NCBI GenBank assembly: GCA_914767715.1
Contig: OU612070.1
Location: 3,677,501-3,737,500, forward strand
Direction of reading: 5' to 3'
From: Membranipora membranacea
Lineage: Eukaryota; Bryozoa; Gymnolaemata; Cheilostomatida; Membraniporidae
DNA: 60,000 nt
Part shown: positions 24,795-38,300 of the stretch, piece by piece
How positions within the stretch are numbered: the first letter of the stretch is position 1
Layout of the letters: every line of letters starts with the position of its first letter
The notes under the pieces: generated by a model
Database searches by the model: none
Told to the model about the DNA's origin: nothing
The model's input: the letters and a program-made list of their open reading frames with translations, nothing else
Translations under genes and position numbers: made by a program

Positions 24795-25623
24795 GTAAAA
24801 AAAAAATTTTTTGTGTCTTACCCTGTTTGGTGTATTTTGGGTGGTTGATAGTGGACATTGGCAAAGTAAAGACATGTAAGTCCCAGGGGCCCGTGATGGG
24901 AGGTGCAAATCACCAATCCTCGTGTGGACATGAAAAAATCCATTATGTGATGATGTGAGTGGTCAGTAATAATTGTAACTACAGTAAATGTACAGGACTT
25001 AGTCACATACATGTGACCAACCTTGGTGTTTTGTATTGGTCATATCAAGAAGTAACCTGTTACTCATTAGTCATATGTATGTGACTACACACATAGATTA
25101 CATGATGATGATGATCGGAGTGAGTCACTGGGGCGATAATAATATTCAATATTGTGATTGACAATGATATTTATCAATCGGACTCTTGCAGAGGGTCACC
25201 TCCTTTGGAGCATAGCTATATGTATTCTTATTTTGGTGATGATGTGTCACTGCCGCTTCTATGTCTGATTTCTTTCTTTATAACCAAACGGCACCTTTTT
25301 CTCATCTAACCTACAAATCTACCAACGTTGAGATATTGACACCCTACATTACCAGACATCATCACTCTAATCTGCTTGTCATCTGCATCATGCATTCCCC
25401 GAAAGGCACGTCAGAGTATCCTAAAGTTAGTGAGAGTGCTCTGAAGCCATCAGCATGCACCCCAACCATAAGCTTCTCTGGCTGGCTGGCTGACCAACAT
25501 GAGCTTGATCAGCTTACATCATGATCTCGATTCTCAACAGCTAATTGTTTCATTGTGACCAAACTTTGCGTGAAACACAAGCATAAAAATTTAATAGACA
25601 GTTTTGTTATGTGAATCTTTCAG

Positions 25624-26816
25624 GTGGAACTTGGGACTTGTAAGGATGGTAATGGTAATGACTGCCCTGGTTTCCAGTCGACAGATTACATCTCTCAATA
25701 CTATCATTGCCTCCATGAGGCCGCTGCTCTCTCATCAGCAGCAGACAATGGTAACAGGTTGTTTTACTTATTTAGTTTTTAAGTGATTGTTATGATACAA
25801 ATTTGGAAAGCATGTATAGTTGTAGGCTTGATGTCATCATGGATTGGATTAATATGAAAATCCATGCTGTCAGTTTGCAGATCATTTACTATATAACACC
25901 TCTGCAAACATTTATCTGTAAAGTGACCTCAGAGTGAATACAAGGAGTAAGTGAAATCTATCCTGTTATCTGGTCAATCATTTTTCCTGTCTCTGCTACA
26001 GGTCAAACTCTCACACCCTCTCATCCTCGCTGTCGCATTGGTTAACTTGATTATTTGTTTATAGGCATAGCTGTCAAATCCATATTCTCGACAGGGTGGT
26101 GTTGTGGTTAGAATTTGAGAGTTGCAGGTTCGAATCCCAGTCACTCCTCATGCTGCTAAAGGAGGTGAGCTCTCCGGACAATAGCCTAGCTTGCCAACCC
26201 TAACTTTGTACAAGTGTGCGCTGGTTAAATGAGTTGTATCATTGATCTTATGTAAGCATATTCTCATTGGCCCCCCCCCCCCCAAAGGGGCAATGAATTG
26301 CAAATAAAGTGAATGTTATAAATTTGACAGCTCTGATTTTCACACACATGTGTCTCACAGCTGAGGATTAGATTTTATTTATAACAAGCGAAATGATTAT
26401 AAAAACTTGACAACCGTTGAAGAGGCTGAATATGATGCAGATTTATTACATGAACAGCGACACCCCACTCCCCCAACATGACAATCTCGATAAGAGCTTT
26501 AGTCTGCTTATACTCTGTATGAGACATTTAAGAACATCTCACCCACCAGAATCAGACTATGTACAGTCCAACACACATTGTCAAGGCCCCAATAAGAGGC
26601 ACATGGTGTCTGAGTCTCCCTGCTTAGTTCATTGTTTAGTTCTTTGTTCTTATCTCAACTATCTTTTTTTGAAAAAATCCTTCTGCAACAGTCTAATCAA
26701 TCAACATTCCCTTTTCCTGTTTTTTTTATCATCGTATTTCTTGAATACCTCCCTACGCTCATTTAGCTGTGTATAATCCAATAACAATTAGTTTTCTTTC
26801 AACAGAAACCTGGTAA
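25624..26816 (+). CDS. Possible small cysteine-containing gene, 5' end missing
   Basis: Three segments at 25624-25750, 26002-26040 and 26806-26816 have acceptor and donor signals and keep phase (127, 39 and 11 bases). Together they give 58 residues plus a stop, beginning VELGTCKDGNGNDCPGF and containing four cysteines. The first segment looks more coding-like than its surroundings; the last two are short and could be chance. A tiny exon at 24375-24401 (MSTCLLTFM, then GTGAGT) would join in phase as a start, but it lies in the second foldback element and is too short for a signal peptide. An alternative last exon, 26806-26943 in phase 0, has a longer open frame. I do not recognise the product. 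Confidence 0.28.
26085..26325 (+). mobile_element. tRNA-derived SINE
   Basis: The head has an A-box-like TGGTGTTGTGGTTAGAATTTG and an exact RNA polymerase III B box, GGTTCGAATCC, at tRNA spacing. A unique body follows, with a run of C (about 26271-26284), and it ends in a short A/T-rich tail. This is the clearest SINE in the window. It is unlikely to be a real tRNA because no acceptor-stem pairing is seen. Confidence 0.8.
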
Positions 26817-26943
26817 ATTAGCTGAAACTACAGCAAGGAGAAACCCTTCCATCCATGCAAGGTCTTACCCTGCTGCCTCTTGTCCAGCAGCACCAGGAAA
26901 CACCAAACAGGAACAGAAAGCAACCAGAGACTTAATCAGCTGA

Positions 26944-29900
26944 AGAAAGAGAACTCCTAACAATTTCCACAGCAGCAATCAATGTTTGCATAGGGTAAGG
27001 ATACTGAGCTGATAATATTATATGGGAGACTAATTTGTGGGCTCAAACTTCTCTTGGGTCACTGGAATTGAAATTCAATTTTCATTACCCTAACTGAACC
27101 AGTGTTGGTTTAGGTCAGGGTTTCAATGCTGGAATGACATTTCCAGCAACCAAAGCAAACTATGTGTTGAGCACTCAAACTAGTGTGTACTGTATACTCT
27201 CTGAAGCCTTATAGTAATTCTTACTTTGCGATGTTTTATTATCAGGGTACAATGTGGTGTGTAGTGGTGAAATAGTTCAACAGTGTTTATTCAAGGTTTC
27301 AAGAAGTATGATATACACTTATTTGAAGCATATTATACTGTTCTTTGAACCTGGAGCAAACAGGCCCACAAAAACAGCTGGAGAACCAGCTTATCAAAAG
27401 CTTTGAGCAAGACCAAGCAGGTTAGTAATAGTATGATGGGTATGCAATGATTGTGTATTGAAGCATCTTTTTAAAATAAAAACAATTCTTAGCCCTGTCC
27501 ATGCTATAACCATACAACTCCTGTTTTTACACTATTAAGTCAATTCATTAGGACTTGGCAAAAAATCAAAACTTGGGAATTTGTCTTTGGTACTAGTACT
27601 ACCTCTTTATCATTTACAGATAAAATCTTGGGGCCTTCAGGAAATATCTAAACACAGAGCTTATCATAGAGATACTTATGTTTGTTTGCGATATTAATTA
27701 ATTATATTAGCAAACTCAATCAGGGTGCTTGGTCACTGGGTGCAGGCCCCAGAGAACTGAGAATAAGGTTCATTGCGTAAGGCAGCCCTCGCACCCTGTA
27801 TTGCTATGCCTAATCTTGCATATGGTCCAAAGATTGTCATTCTGTGAGAGTGCCATGAAATGGGGACAGACTTGGGTTTTGTTTTGTGAGAAGAGTAATG
27901 TATTGGGATTCTTTTTTCCACATTTTTTTTTGAAAAATGACCACTGTGTGGAAGTTAACCTGATGTTGAACAGTTATGGTGAACTGAGGATAATTCATCA
28001 ATAGCGTGTAAATAGACTTCTTTTTCCTGTACTGTAACAATGTTTGTATGTGCCTCCATTTCAAAAAGTTCACAAATCAAGAACCAGATTTATGAAACCT
28101 AAATTTGTTACAGTTAGAAAACACAGCAAGACCTCAATACTGTACTGTACTTATCTAAAGCACCGTCAAGCTTGGAGTTTCTGTGTCTGAAATTTGCCAT
28201 TGTTCAGCCAAAATTAACCATGTGAAGTGTGATTTATACCCAAAAAGAAACATCATATAATCAAGGAAATTTCATGATTTCATGAGTTTTATCACGATGC
28301 ATGTATTTATTGTTTCAGGCAGCACGGAAAAAGACATTGGAATGTGATTGCTGGTGATTGCGGTCCTAAAAGAATGTTACCTGCACCTTTGCATTTTCAT
28401 TAACAGGCCTTGTCCATGAAGAGTGCATCTATTTTCTGAGTGTATGTCACACTCGGCCAATGTATGTTTTGGATAAAATATGTTTTAAAAAAACAATTAT
28501 TAGATGGTACTGCAATAAAATTTATATACAGAAGCTCATCAATATTGGTTCCTTGTCTACTATCAATGGCAAGGTTTGTGGGTAGTAATTTTACAAGGCT
28601 TTCAGTATAAGGCATACAATCTGACTACAATGATGTATATCGATCAATTGTTTTTGTCAGGTTTTCACAACATATGTAGGCCTACCTGTTTATGTAAGTT
28701 GCTATATCATTGACTACTCATTCAAGTTCCACCTTAAGTTTTACTACCTGAAGACATGAGAATGAGTACCTCTCACTCCTTGGGTGCACTACCAAGTAGC
28801 AAATGGCGCTTTAACTTAACTTAATCTCTTTCGATTAAAATGGGGATGTAGCGGTATATCCCGTGTCTCTGCTAATAGTTGCATGACTATGAGCCTTGAA
28901 GAAAAATCTTGCTTTGGCTTTGGATCTCTCATGTTTTTGCTATTTTGAAGACTGAGTATTATGTATCATATTTCGCAAAAGGTCTCTGTCTGTGCAAGGA
29001 GTTAGAGGGACTGTAACTCCTTGATCTGTGCATGTTTTTGCTTCCATTGGCAGTTGGAGATCTCCATTCCTGTAAATTGTAAATAGTGTCCTGCTATATT
29101 TAAATCAAGCACCCTATTCAGTTTGGTAACAGATTGCAGAAGAAAACACTCTTGTTGAACTGTACTTGGATTTTCCAAAAAAGGGGAGATATGTAATGAT
29201 GGCATCAATCAGTGGACAGTGAGTGATCAGATCAGAAAAAAATGGTATGATACAGCATTCCATTGGTCTAGACAAGGGTTGCTATATCTGTGACCAAGCC
29301 CAAGGACTGTGTACTACTCATCGAAAGTCATTGAATTGCACCTGTCAGTGTCCAGTTTAAAATCTTGAAGGATATTATGCGGTTGATTTAAATGTCTGCT
29401 TGACAAAAGCAAGATGTAATCTGAGAACAACAAAAAGATATGCCACATATTACACTTCACATTTAAGCCGCACCCACAGCTACTACAATATTCCGATTGA
29501 GTGATACTTATATGACAGTCTATGAATCAGAGTTGTCCCCTCTTTGTGTGTAGACGAGGTGAGACATGTGAATTATTTTACCTGCAGGGATACAAAATTT
29601 TATATGTCATAGTCCGGGCAAATACCGAAGCCGAGGGATAAAAAATTCTTTATGTTATTGTTCGTCTTCCGTAGGAGGCGGTAAAATTTTCATTTTCTTT
29701 CCAGCGGTCATTCTGTTTGCCCGTTATTGCTCCATGGTATAAAGGATGAAATCCTTATGTAACCATCTAGGATGTTCACAACAATGAATGGATTGTCAGA
29801 TCAGCTCACTGCTCACTCAATGAAGCTTGCAAGCGTTATACAAATCACCACATGGTATAGCAATGAGATAGCTTTGAAAAGCCAATCATTATTTCAAATC

Positions 29901-31447
29901 TAATTCCTAAGTTTGACGCTCCCTATTGTAATACAAGATAAACCCTCACTTTACTGGACCACAGTGAATTCAAAAAAGAAAAGCCTTGTACCAATGTACA
30001 AGGTAAGATCAATAAAGTCTCAACCGGAAAAAAAACCATTTTGTCCCAAAATGTACATTTTTTGTGCCATACAAGTTCACACACTCACTTTCATTATTTA
30101 TTCAATAAGCATTTTCTAAAATTAATCCTTTTTATCTTTATACAATAAGATTGAGATGGATTAATAGAAATGTCAACCATTCAAGATCCTCATTGGTCAG
30201 TCATATTTCTAGACATTGACCTGAGATACATCTACACACAACGTGTAGTAATTCAAATGTAATTACACTGTGTTGACCAAGGCTTTCTACAGAGTCACTA
30301 AATACTGGATGTTATGCTGGGCTTTATTGGTCAAGGTAATAATCTCGACAAGCTAGAATATAGCAGACAAGTTGATCGGACTGGGACTGGGGCTATGACT
30401 TCCTGGCCGATAGGTTAATCTAATGTAGACATGACTTTCCCCGGCCTCAATTATGACTGATGAGAGTGCTCAAAACTCGTCTGGACTTACTAACAGTTAT
30501 GCTCAGCATTCATCTATATAGTAAATATCAATTAAATATCGCAGCCTTATTTGTAAAGGATATAAACCTTAGCATCGGGCTAAGTTGGACCACCACATGA
30601 ACATTGTGATACATGGAGATTGCTTATGAATGACCTCTTATAAGCCTGGACTGTCAGATGCTGGAGGATAATCTGCTCCCTGACCTGCTGCTGCCTGCTG
30701 GAGAGGATGGAGATTATTCATACAGGACTGAGAGAAGACTGACGTACAAAGCACACGTCAGTGGACTGATTAGACCAAACTAAATCTACAATGGGCGTGT
30801 CATGTGGGGATATCCAAACGGATTAATCTCAGCAGCGTAAATCTGTCTCAACTCTTCTACATTTTGCGCTGGTAGTGGAATTGATAGCTGGCTGTGGCGT
30901 GCTGCCTCTCAGATCCTCTCATTGCCTGCACACTAGACCCTGCGATCTGTTCTCTAATATTTAGTATTCCTGCATTTTTCAGGTACCACTGGCCAAAGAT
31001 TAACTTTAGTTAAAGGAGAAGGATATGTTTTTGAGATAGCCGATCATGGGTGAGATAATACAGTTATGTGACTTCAGGTAATAACGCCTGGTACCTAATG
31101 GAAATGGGATCTCAACACCTTCTACTGCTCAAATTCCAGCAACTTGATTCAGCCCAGTGATCTGTGTCCAGTCTGTCTTGTGTTTCTCAAGCAGTTCAAT
31201 AGATTGAAAAGTCTTGCAAATTCAAGTTTCCTCCATGAACTGGCTTGGGCGCTGAGGATTTTGATGAAATTACTAAGTAAGTGTCAAATGAACTTTTGAG
31301 TTATTTGTAAACACCATAAAGCCATGTTTAATACTTTGATTGCCTTTTTACTTGATGAATAATATATATATACTTTATTATAATTGCCGATCAAAGTCAA
31401 TGACAAATAAAGACCATGCATATATAAATAAAATAAAAACAAAGCAG
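26944..31447. other. Gene-poor AT-rich region
   Basis: No multi-exon model could be built. Isolated coding-like scraps were noted at 27368-27420 (with a GTTAGT donor) and 30659-30784 (41 codons from ATG), but nothing joins to them. Dispersed repeat R2 copy 2 lies at 29578-29715. The right part would include the DIS3L2 promoter. Confidence 0.45.
29578..29715 (-). repeat. Dispersed repeat R2, copy 2
   Basis: Inverted copy of 21366-21500, sharing GGCAAATACCGAAGCCGAGG and TGTTCGTCTTCCGTAGG once reverse-complemented. It is not accompanied by LINE sequence here, so the repeat is independent of the LINE. Confidence 0.7.
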
Positions 31448-31735
31448 TCAGGTGTATTTATGAAAAATATCATTGTCTATAAATGCTGTCCTATTTATAG
31501 AACAGTGATTTCGGGCTTCCAAAAATATTTTACACGGATGATTCTCATATTCTTTAACCTTTACAAAATATCGAAAACAAAGAAGATCAAGATGTATTTT
31601 TAGCTCTTCGAGCTTTAGTAAAGAAAGTCTCTCTTCATAGTCTTCCTCATATGGAATCATGATTCTGGTGCAGAGCTTTTGAAATCTCTCCAGTTTATCC
31701 TTATCATTTTGGGTGGTGTGTGAATAACCAAATAT
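31448..31735 (-). pseudogene. LINE reverse transcriptase C-terminal fragment
   Basis: On the minus strand an open stretch reads KDKLERFQKLCTRIMIP, YEERLSLLKLEELKI and CFRYFVKVKE. This is the conserved tail after the catalytic domain of non-LTR reverse transcriptases (leucine-rich, with an xRIQKxxxRxIxP-type motif). No catalytic part is present. It is severely truncated and abuts the inverted-repeat element at 31741. Confidence 0.7.
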
Positions 31736-31740
31736 ATGTG

Positions 31741-32160
31741 TAGTAATAAACAATGTATAGTGTCACTAAGAGGCGAATTCCTTTACATATTATCGACAAT
31801 CGACAAAATAATTGACTGAATAACCAATTATATGTGTAGTAGATTAGCAAATTAGAACAAAAGCTCCATGTCAGAGTAAACATTGAGCTGATAAAAAACA
31901 TAGTGAGCTAATAATAATAATATCCTTGCAGCTTGATTGGCTGAGCTAATAGATGATAATACCTTACCATATGTTAGAGTGTCACACTGATTTTTAGGCT
32001 TTGACACTGCAGACCAAAGTGACTTTATCACTGCGCTGATTTCTCACAACACTGACAGAGTTATGTAAGTCAGAAAAAGAAACAAATTTCAGCTTTTTAT
32101 TTTGTCGATAATATGTAAAGCAATTCGCCTCTTAGTGACACTATACATTCTTTATTACTG
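31741..32160. mobile_element. DNA-transposon remnant with about 65-bp terminal inverted repeats
   Basis: The left end (TAGTAATAAACAATGTATAG) and right end (CTATACATTCTTTATTACTG) are inverted complements. Pairing runs on through GTGTCACTAAGAGGCGAATT and ACATATTATCGACA. The internal sequence has no transposase. A clear target duplication was not found. It lies just upstream of the first recognised DIS3L2 exon. Confidence 0.8.
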
Positions 32161-32393
32161 GACTGAATAATGAGGCTATTATATTACATACAAACCACAA
32201 ATATTTGGTCGATAAAAACTCAGTCTCTCTCTTCTATATTGAACTCTTCGGTTAAGCACACAACACATAGCACAGTATAGTGCTTTTGATTGTCTGTTTT
32301 ATTTTGCGAATGTGTAAGTTTGAATTGATTTTTCTGTCATTTTTCTCTTTATCATCTGCTCAGCAAGAGAATTTCCCTACCCTACACAGAGCG

Positions 32394-35300
32394 ATGGCGA
32401 GTCCCCAAAGGATGATGGAGGAACCAAAGTTTCCTCAGTTTGTTTATACAGGAAGAGCTGCTATTGGTCAGGGACTGGACAATGGAACAATCGTGAAGGT
32501 TTGCAGTCTTCCGAACATGATGATTTTACACATTATTAAATTCAGAAATGTTCTTCAGCTGGATATTAACTTCATTGAATCGATGACCAAACTTCTTCTG
32601 ACATTGGTACATTTTATTCTTTCGAGATATTGAAGGCTGATTGATAAAAATGAGTTTCATTAATGGCTCCATTGACATTCGAGTTGATCTGGGGCTTAGG
32701 TAAAAATGTCGTGATAATTATCAAACAATTTTATTGAGGAGCAACTATGTAAGAGGCATAAATGATTGTTATCAACCAAAAATTCAAACTAGATCACTTT
32801 TCCAATTGGGGATCAGTTATAAATAGTACTTGACAAAACGAGAGGGTCCATCAAATTGATTGGAAACTAGACTAGTTTATCCAATCTAGCGTCATTTTTA
32901 TTTTGAGACCTTCAAAATAATGCCTGTCATAATAATGGATCTCTAACGATAGATCTAAGCCTCATATCTCGTTGCAGGGTCCGATTGTTATCAGTAACAG
33001 GAACAGCAGACTTTCCTTTCTCTATTATAAATTTGATGATGCCGCTGATGAGGAGGTTACAATCTCTGTAGGATGGAGGAACAGAGCTATGAATGGTGAT
33101 ATCGTAGCTCTACATCTACTGCACCGATCTCTCTATCGAGTCTGGACTAGAGATCTTGAGGAGTATTTGGCTGAGAAGGGAAGACCGATGAAACTGCCAG
33201 CTCATATGCCTAAGATGAGGCACAATAATGGTATGATGGAATTGATCATGAATAATGTTGATATGTCTTTTTAGACCTACCTTATGTCAGGATGTCTTTG
33301 TCGGATGCAGTCGCGAATTATTTGTGGTTAAATCTCTGAGACAATTATGTTGTTGGTGGGACGTGTTGGAGGAACTCGTTCAATAAAATCACCACTGTAA
33401 TGGATTAAATATCAAAATACCAGTGACATATAAGTTTACAAATTTCCTTGCTGTCCTACGGCCTTTTTGATCCTGTTGAGAATCATTATACATACCTTGA
33501 ATACAGTGCAGTTGTGGTGTTGTTCAGATACGCAAAATATATCATTCCAAACTCGTAGCTTCCAAACTCCGAACAGTATGATATGTTCTTTCTCAGGGGC
33601 GAGTGCCAGAGGTAATGACCGAGGTCCTCCACCTCATATGTGCTACCTAAGACTGGGAGAACTTATGCAATCTAACATCTACCCTGACCTTGAGAAAATT
33701 CTGCTACAAGATTACCCAGACCTCACTCAGCATCAAGGCCTGCCCGACAAATTTCTGCAACCAGTTGGAGCGGTGAGATAAATGAATTTGAATCAAATTG
33801 ATCTATTGAACTCTATCAGATTGATGGTTAAAGGCTCACACTATACAAAAATCGAAACGCCAACATTTTTAAGCATCAACTGTGTTTAGAAAAGTAGCTT
33901 TGTTGAATTAACCTTTGTTATTGTGTCACAATATTATTTGGGCATTCCTCAGTCTAAGATGAATTCTTTTCGATTGCAGGGAATTTTGAAAATCATACTG
34001 CTACTGATATCAGACTTCTTACTCAAGCTTTAGGGATCAAAATTCATTTGACTAAAGTTGTTAGGTTGAGTTAGGCTACAACAATAAATATAAAATTGTA
34101 GCTCAGGTCTATGTCAATATTCACTTTATAATGTCATACTTAACATAATATGGCTATTATTTGGCTGAGGGGGAATTTTCTCAAGTGAAGGGAATTTTCT
34201 CAAGTGAAGGGAATTTTCTCAAGTGAAGGGAATTTTCTCAAGTGAAGGGAATTTTCTTGAGTGAAGAGTATATTTGAACATGTATTAATGCTTATCCTGC
34301 TCCTTCAGAGTTCTACATGATTGATTACGATCTGATAGTGAAAGATTCCTGTGCCTATCGGTTGCAGATGCACAAAATGGCATTTCAGGATATTCAACAA
34401 GACACTAATAGTATAATCTGATATGCCAAAAGCAATAAAAAAGTTGACATTACTCATTGTTAATATTTGCTTCTGGAAAAAAGCCATAAGAGTGTAACAT
34501 GCCAAAGAGTACCTGGTATGATTATTGTGGTCTGGTCTGCTCTGCATATACACATGCGTACCCATCTCATACCCATCTCATACCCATCTCATTCCCATCT
34601 CATACCCATCTCATACCCATCTCGTACCCTCTTGTTAAATCTGTCTACATTTCAAAACTCCTCATGTTAGTTATAAACACTCCAAATTGTATGATAAGGG
34701 TAATAACCGCATTTATAGGTCACCTCAATGAGTCTACTTATCTCAATGGGAGACAGGGGATTATTCTACAGGATGGGGGATTACCCTCTCCTCTCATATG
34801 TGGCTTATCAATCAATTTATTTTGTCTGCACTGCTGTCAACCAAATAAATTGGGGACATTTAATAGTTGGCTAAGTGTGAACTATTAGTGATCATGGTTT
34901 ATCATTGATGATATTATTTCCTTTCTGTTTCTCATTTTTTGTTTTAAAAAAATTTTTTCTCGCACTGAGTGCAAAACATTCGAATGAGATGACTTTGGTT
35001 GCCAATAAAAGTATATATATATCTGGTTTATTGAGACACACACATTGTTTCAGCTCAAACAAACTCGTATTATGCCTTAACATATAGAAAGCAACACAGG
35101 TAATGGACATACTTTTAATCATCTTGTGCGATTGGTTTCATATTATCAACTCAGTATGGAGAAATTCAATTTGACTGACCAATAAATCAAAGTCTGTAAA
35201 TGCAAATTTCGCTATCATAATTGTGTTTATTTATTTGGTTTCACAGGTAGTCGGAATGATTGAAGAAAAACACAACCGTAGGGCCTATGGGCGAATTGAG

Positions 35301-38300
35301 AAAATACCTAACAACACAACATTCCTACAGTTACTGCCCTTCGATCGGAGGATACCTAAAGTTGACATTCACAAATCGTCCCCGCTCCTACAAGGCAAAT
35401 CACTTATCAGCATCATATATCAGAATATTACCGCCATTGTCCGATGTGTGAAAACACTACTGCTGTAATGTCTTCTCCACCTTCTTTATGCTAATTTTAG
35501 CGTTGATCCATGGGCACACACTGATACTAAAACTACACTATAAGAATTTGTATTTCTTAAACTGACATGGGGAGGGGGGAGGGGCATCGATATGAATTCA
35601 TGGATTTACAAAATACACAGTATGGCTGTTTGTGGAGAAATTACATGTCATTATATAATTTTGTGTCAGTAACTTGATCTTGGGTCAGCTGTAGCATTAC
35701 GGATCTTTTGGACAGACCGAAGATGAGAAGTTGTTTCCAACAACCATACATAAATTGCCCTGTGCCTGTTCCCTTACCCATGAATATATAAATCAGTATA
35801 GACAGTTTTCTGAGCCCTGATTTAAGCCTCAATTCGGAGTTGTCCTCTCTCCAGTTTGGTACTTTTAACCCACGCCGCATAGGAAAAACGTGCTGAAAAG
35901 AGGATTATCTTGAAAACCACTTATAATAGGATAACAATTATTTTTGATTCAGAATCTGCAACATTGAAAACTCATATGGACATAGTTTGGGAAATATTTT
36001 TTAGTATTTGGATAGTCAATTATAGCATTTTCTGCCTGTTTTGCGGATAATTTGGCAGAATTTTTCACGAGTTTCGTCACTAAAACTAAGATTTATCCAC
36101 AGTCAAGTCTCCAATGATTTGGAAACCCTGTCTCACAGAGTTTTCAATGGTGCAGACTCTGAATCAAAAATCATTTTTATCCTAACATAAGCGGTTTTCC
36201 AGATAACCCTCTTTCAGCAGGTTTTTCCTATGCGGAGTGGGTTAAAAATACCAAACTGGAGAGAGGACAACTCCGAATTGAGGCATAAATAAGAGCTCAG
36301 AAAACTGTCTATTGGGGCGTAACACTAAATCCTTCCTTCTAATGATACTAAAGCTACATGAATTCACCAGCTCTTCATCGATCAAAGATATAAATACAAT
36401 AGTAAATCACCTGATAAGTGTGGCATAGTCGTACTGTTGATAACAAATTTATGACATCACATGAATCTCTTCAGGATTTTCTGATGACCCTGATTCATTC
36501 ACCAAGAATGTGTACGTCGCTAGGATAACAGAATGGAGAGAAAGATCAGTACAATCAGCTAAAGGGTAAGCTGTGAAAAAATAATAAGTTAATTTTGTTC
36601 TTTTACAATTTTAAACCTGTAAATATTATAATTGCGATAATTTAGAGTAGCTATTTCGACTGTTAAAGTCCTCAAATTGTTTGCGATGGTGGTGAATCTG
36701 TATTTTTTGCTAGTGATAAAAGGAAATTTTGTGTGAAAGTCAGATTTTTATTTTTCAGAAATCTTATAGAGTTGACCGGTGAGAAGACTGATATTGAGAC
36801 AATGACCACAGTCAATGTTGTTCAGCATGGCATCGAATATGATGATCAATTTGAGGAGGTATTTTTTTAGCTGTAATTCAAATCTTATGATGCAATATCT
36901 TTTGGCTAAAGCAATGATATAACTTTCATTCACAATACCTGATTTTTATTATTGTTTAAAGCTAGAATAGATAATTAACTCCTTGGTCTGAGTTAATGTT
37001 ACTCTCTAAACAACGCAATTTCTTTAATTATACCATAGTCATCCACCCATTGATTAAAGGAACACAACTCCCAACACAATGACAGAACTTTTATAATAGT
37101 TAATCAAACATGGGATTTGCTTTCTAGCTTCTAGATGTTGAGCAGTATGAGCATACATGGACAATCCCAGAAGAGGAATATGGAAAGAGGAGGGATTTCA
37201 CTGATGAATGTGTGTTTACTGTGGATCCGGCCAGCGCTGTAGATCTTGATGACGCTCTCTCATGTAAACAGATTGGAGAAGGTAATGTTGAATTATTGAA
37301 TAATGATAAATTATTGACCACTGGGTTGCTATTTATCTCTGAGTTATATATTGGTGGTTTTTATGACTATGAACTATTTATGCAGACACTAAAGCTGCGG
37401 TTACACAAAGGAGATTTCTTAGTTTCTTTATGACTGCACGATGGCAAGCAATTAGTTGTAGCTGTGGAAACACACTAGTGCTTTAAAAACCAGGCGCGGC
37501 AACCAATCTTAGCAACAGTTTCCAGAATGCAGCAGTGCTGCAGTTCAAGCAACTGTTGCTGGCAACTGGGTGTGGCTTAATTATGTCACCAATCACAACG
37601 ATTCAAAAGAATCTGTCTGTTCTGTCCTAGCATCAGATTGCACTCATTCATCACACTATCAAGCGCAGATGGATGTAAACAGATGGGCAACTGCAAGTTT
37701 TCACTACAAGTTTCCAGAGGTTTCTCGAAGTTTCCAGGTTGCGAGTTTCAGCTCAAGAATATTATGACAAAAAAACAAGGCAGAATTCGTTTACCTAACG
37801 CAAGTCCAAGAAATCTGACACAGAGAGATTCCGATGGATTAAAAATACTCTTGCTATATATACCACACATTCTCTCTTGTAGATCTTTATGAGGTCTCAG
37901 TTCACATAGTAGATGCTGCATATTTTATTGAGGAGGGAAGTGACCTTGATGAATGCGCAAAGAACCGAGCTACAACAGTTTACAAAACACTGGATACAGC
38001 TTATCCAATGTTACCAGAGAGTCTCTGCCAAAAGCGCTGCAGGTAAACCTAGTTTTAGACAGTACATATTCCGAAAAATCATTATTTATTATTATTCAAT
38101 TCAATTACAGTTGTTGCTTATTTTGTGTGAACTTGTCGTTCACTTTTTCCTGGTATGAAACTTGTGTATTTGACCGGAGATATCTTTTTCCCTTACCTTG
38201 ACTGCTTTTACAGTTTGGAGCCGCACCAGTCTAGACTTACAGTAAGTTTAGTCTGGCGTATGGACGGAGAGGGTAACATCAAACCAGGCTCAGAATGGAT

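Noticed and set aside
30659-30784. 41-codon open frame upstream of DIS3L2 as its first coding exon
   Set aside because: It ends in a stop with no donor that would join in phase to the exon at 32364, and shows no DIS3L2 similarity.
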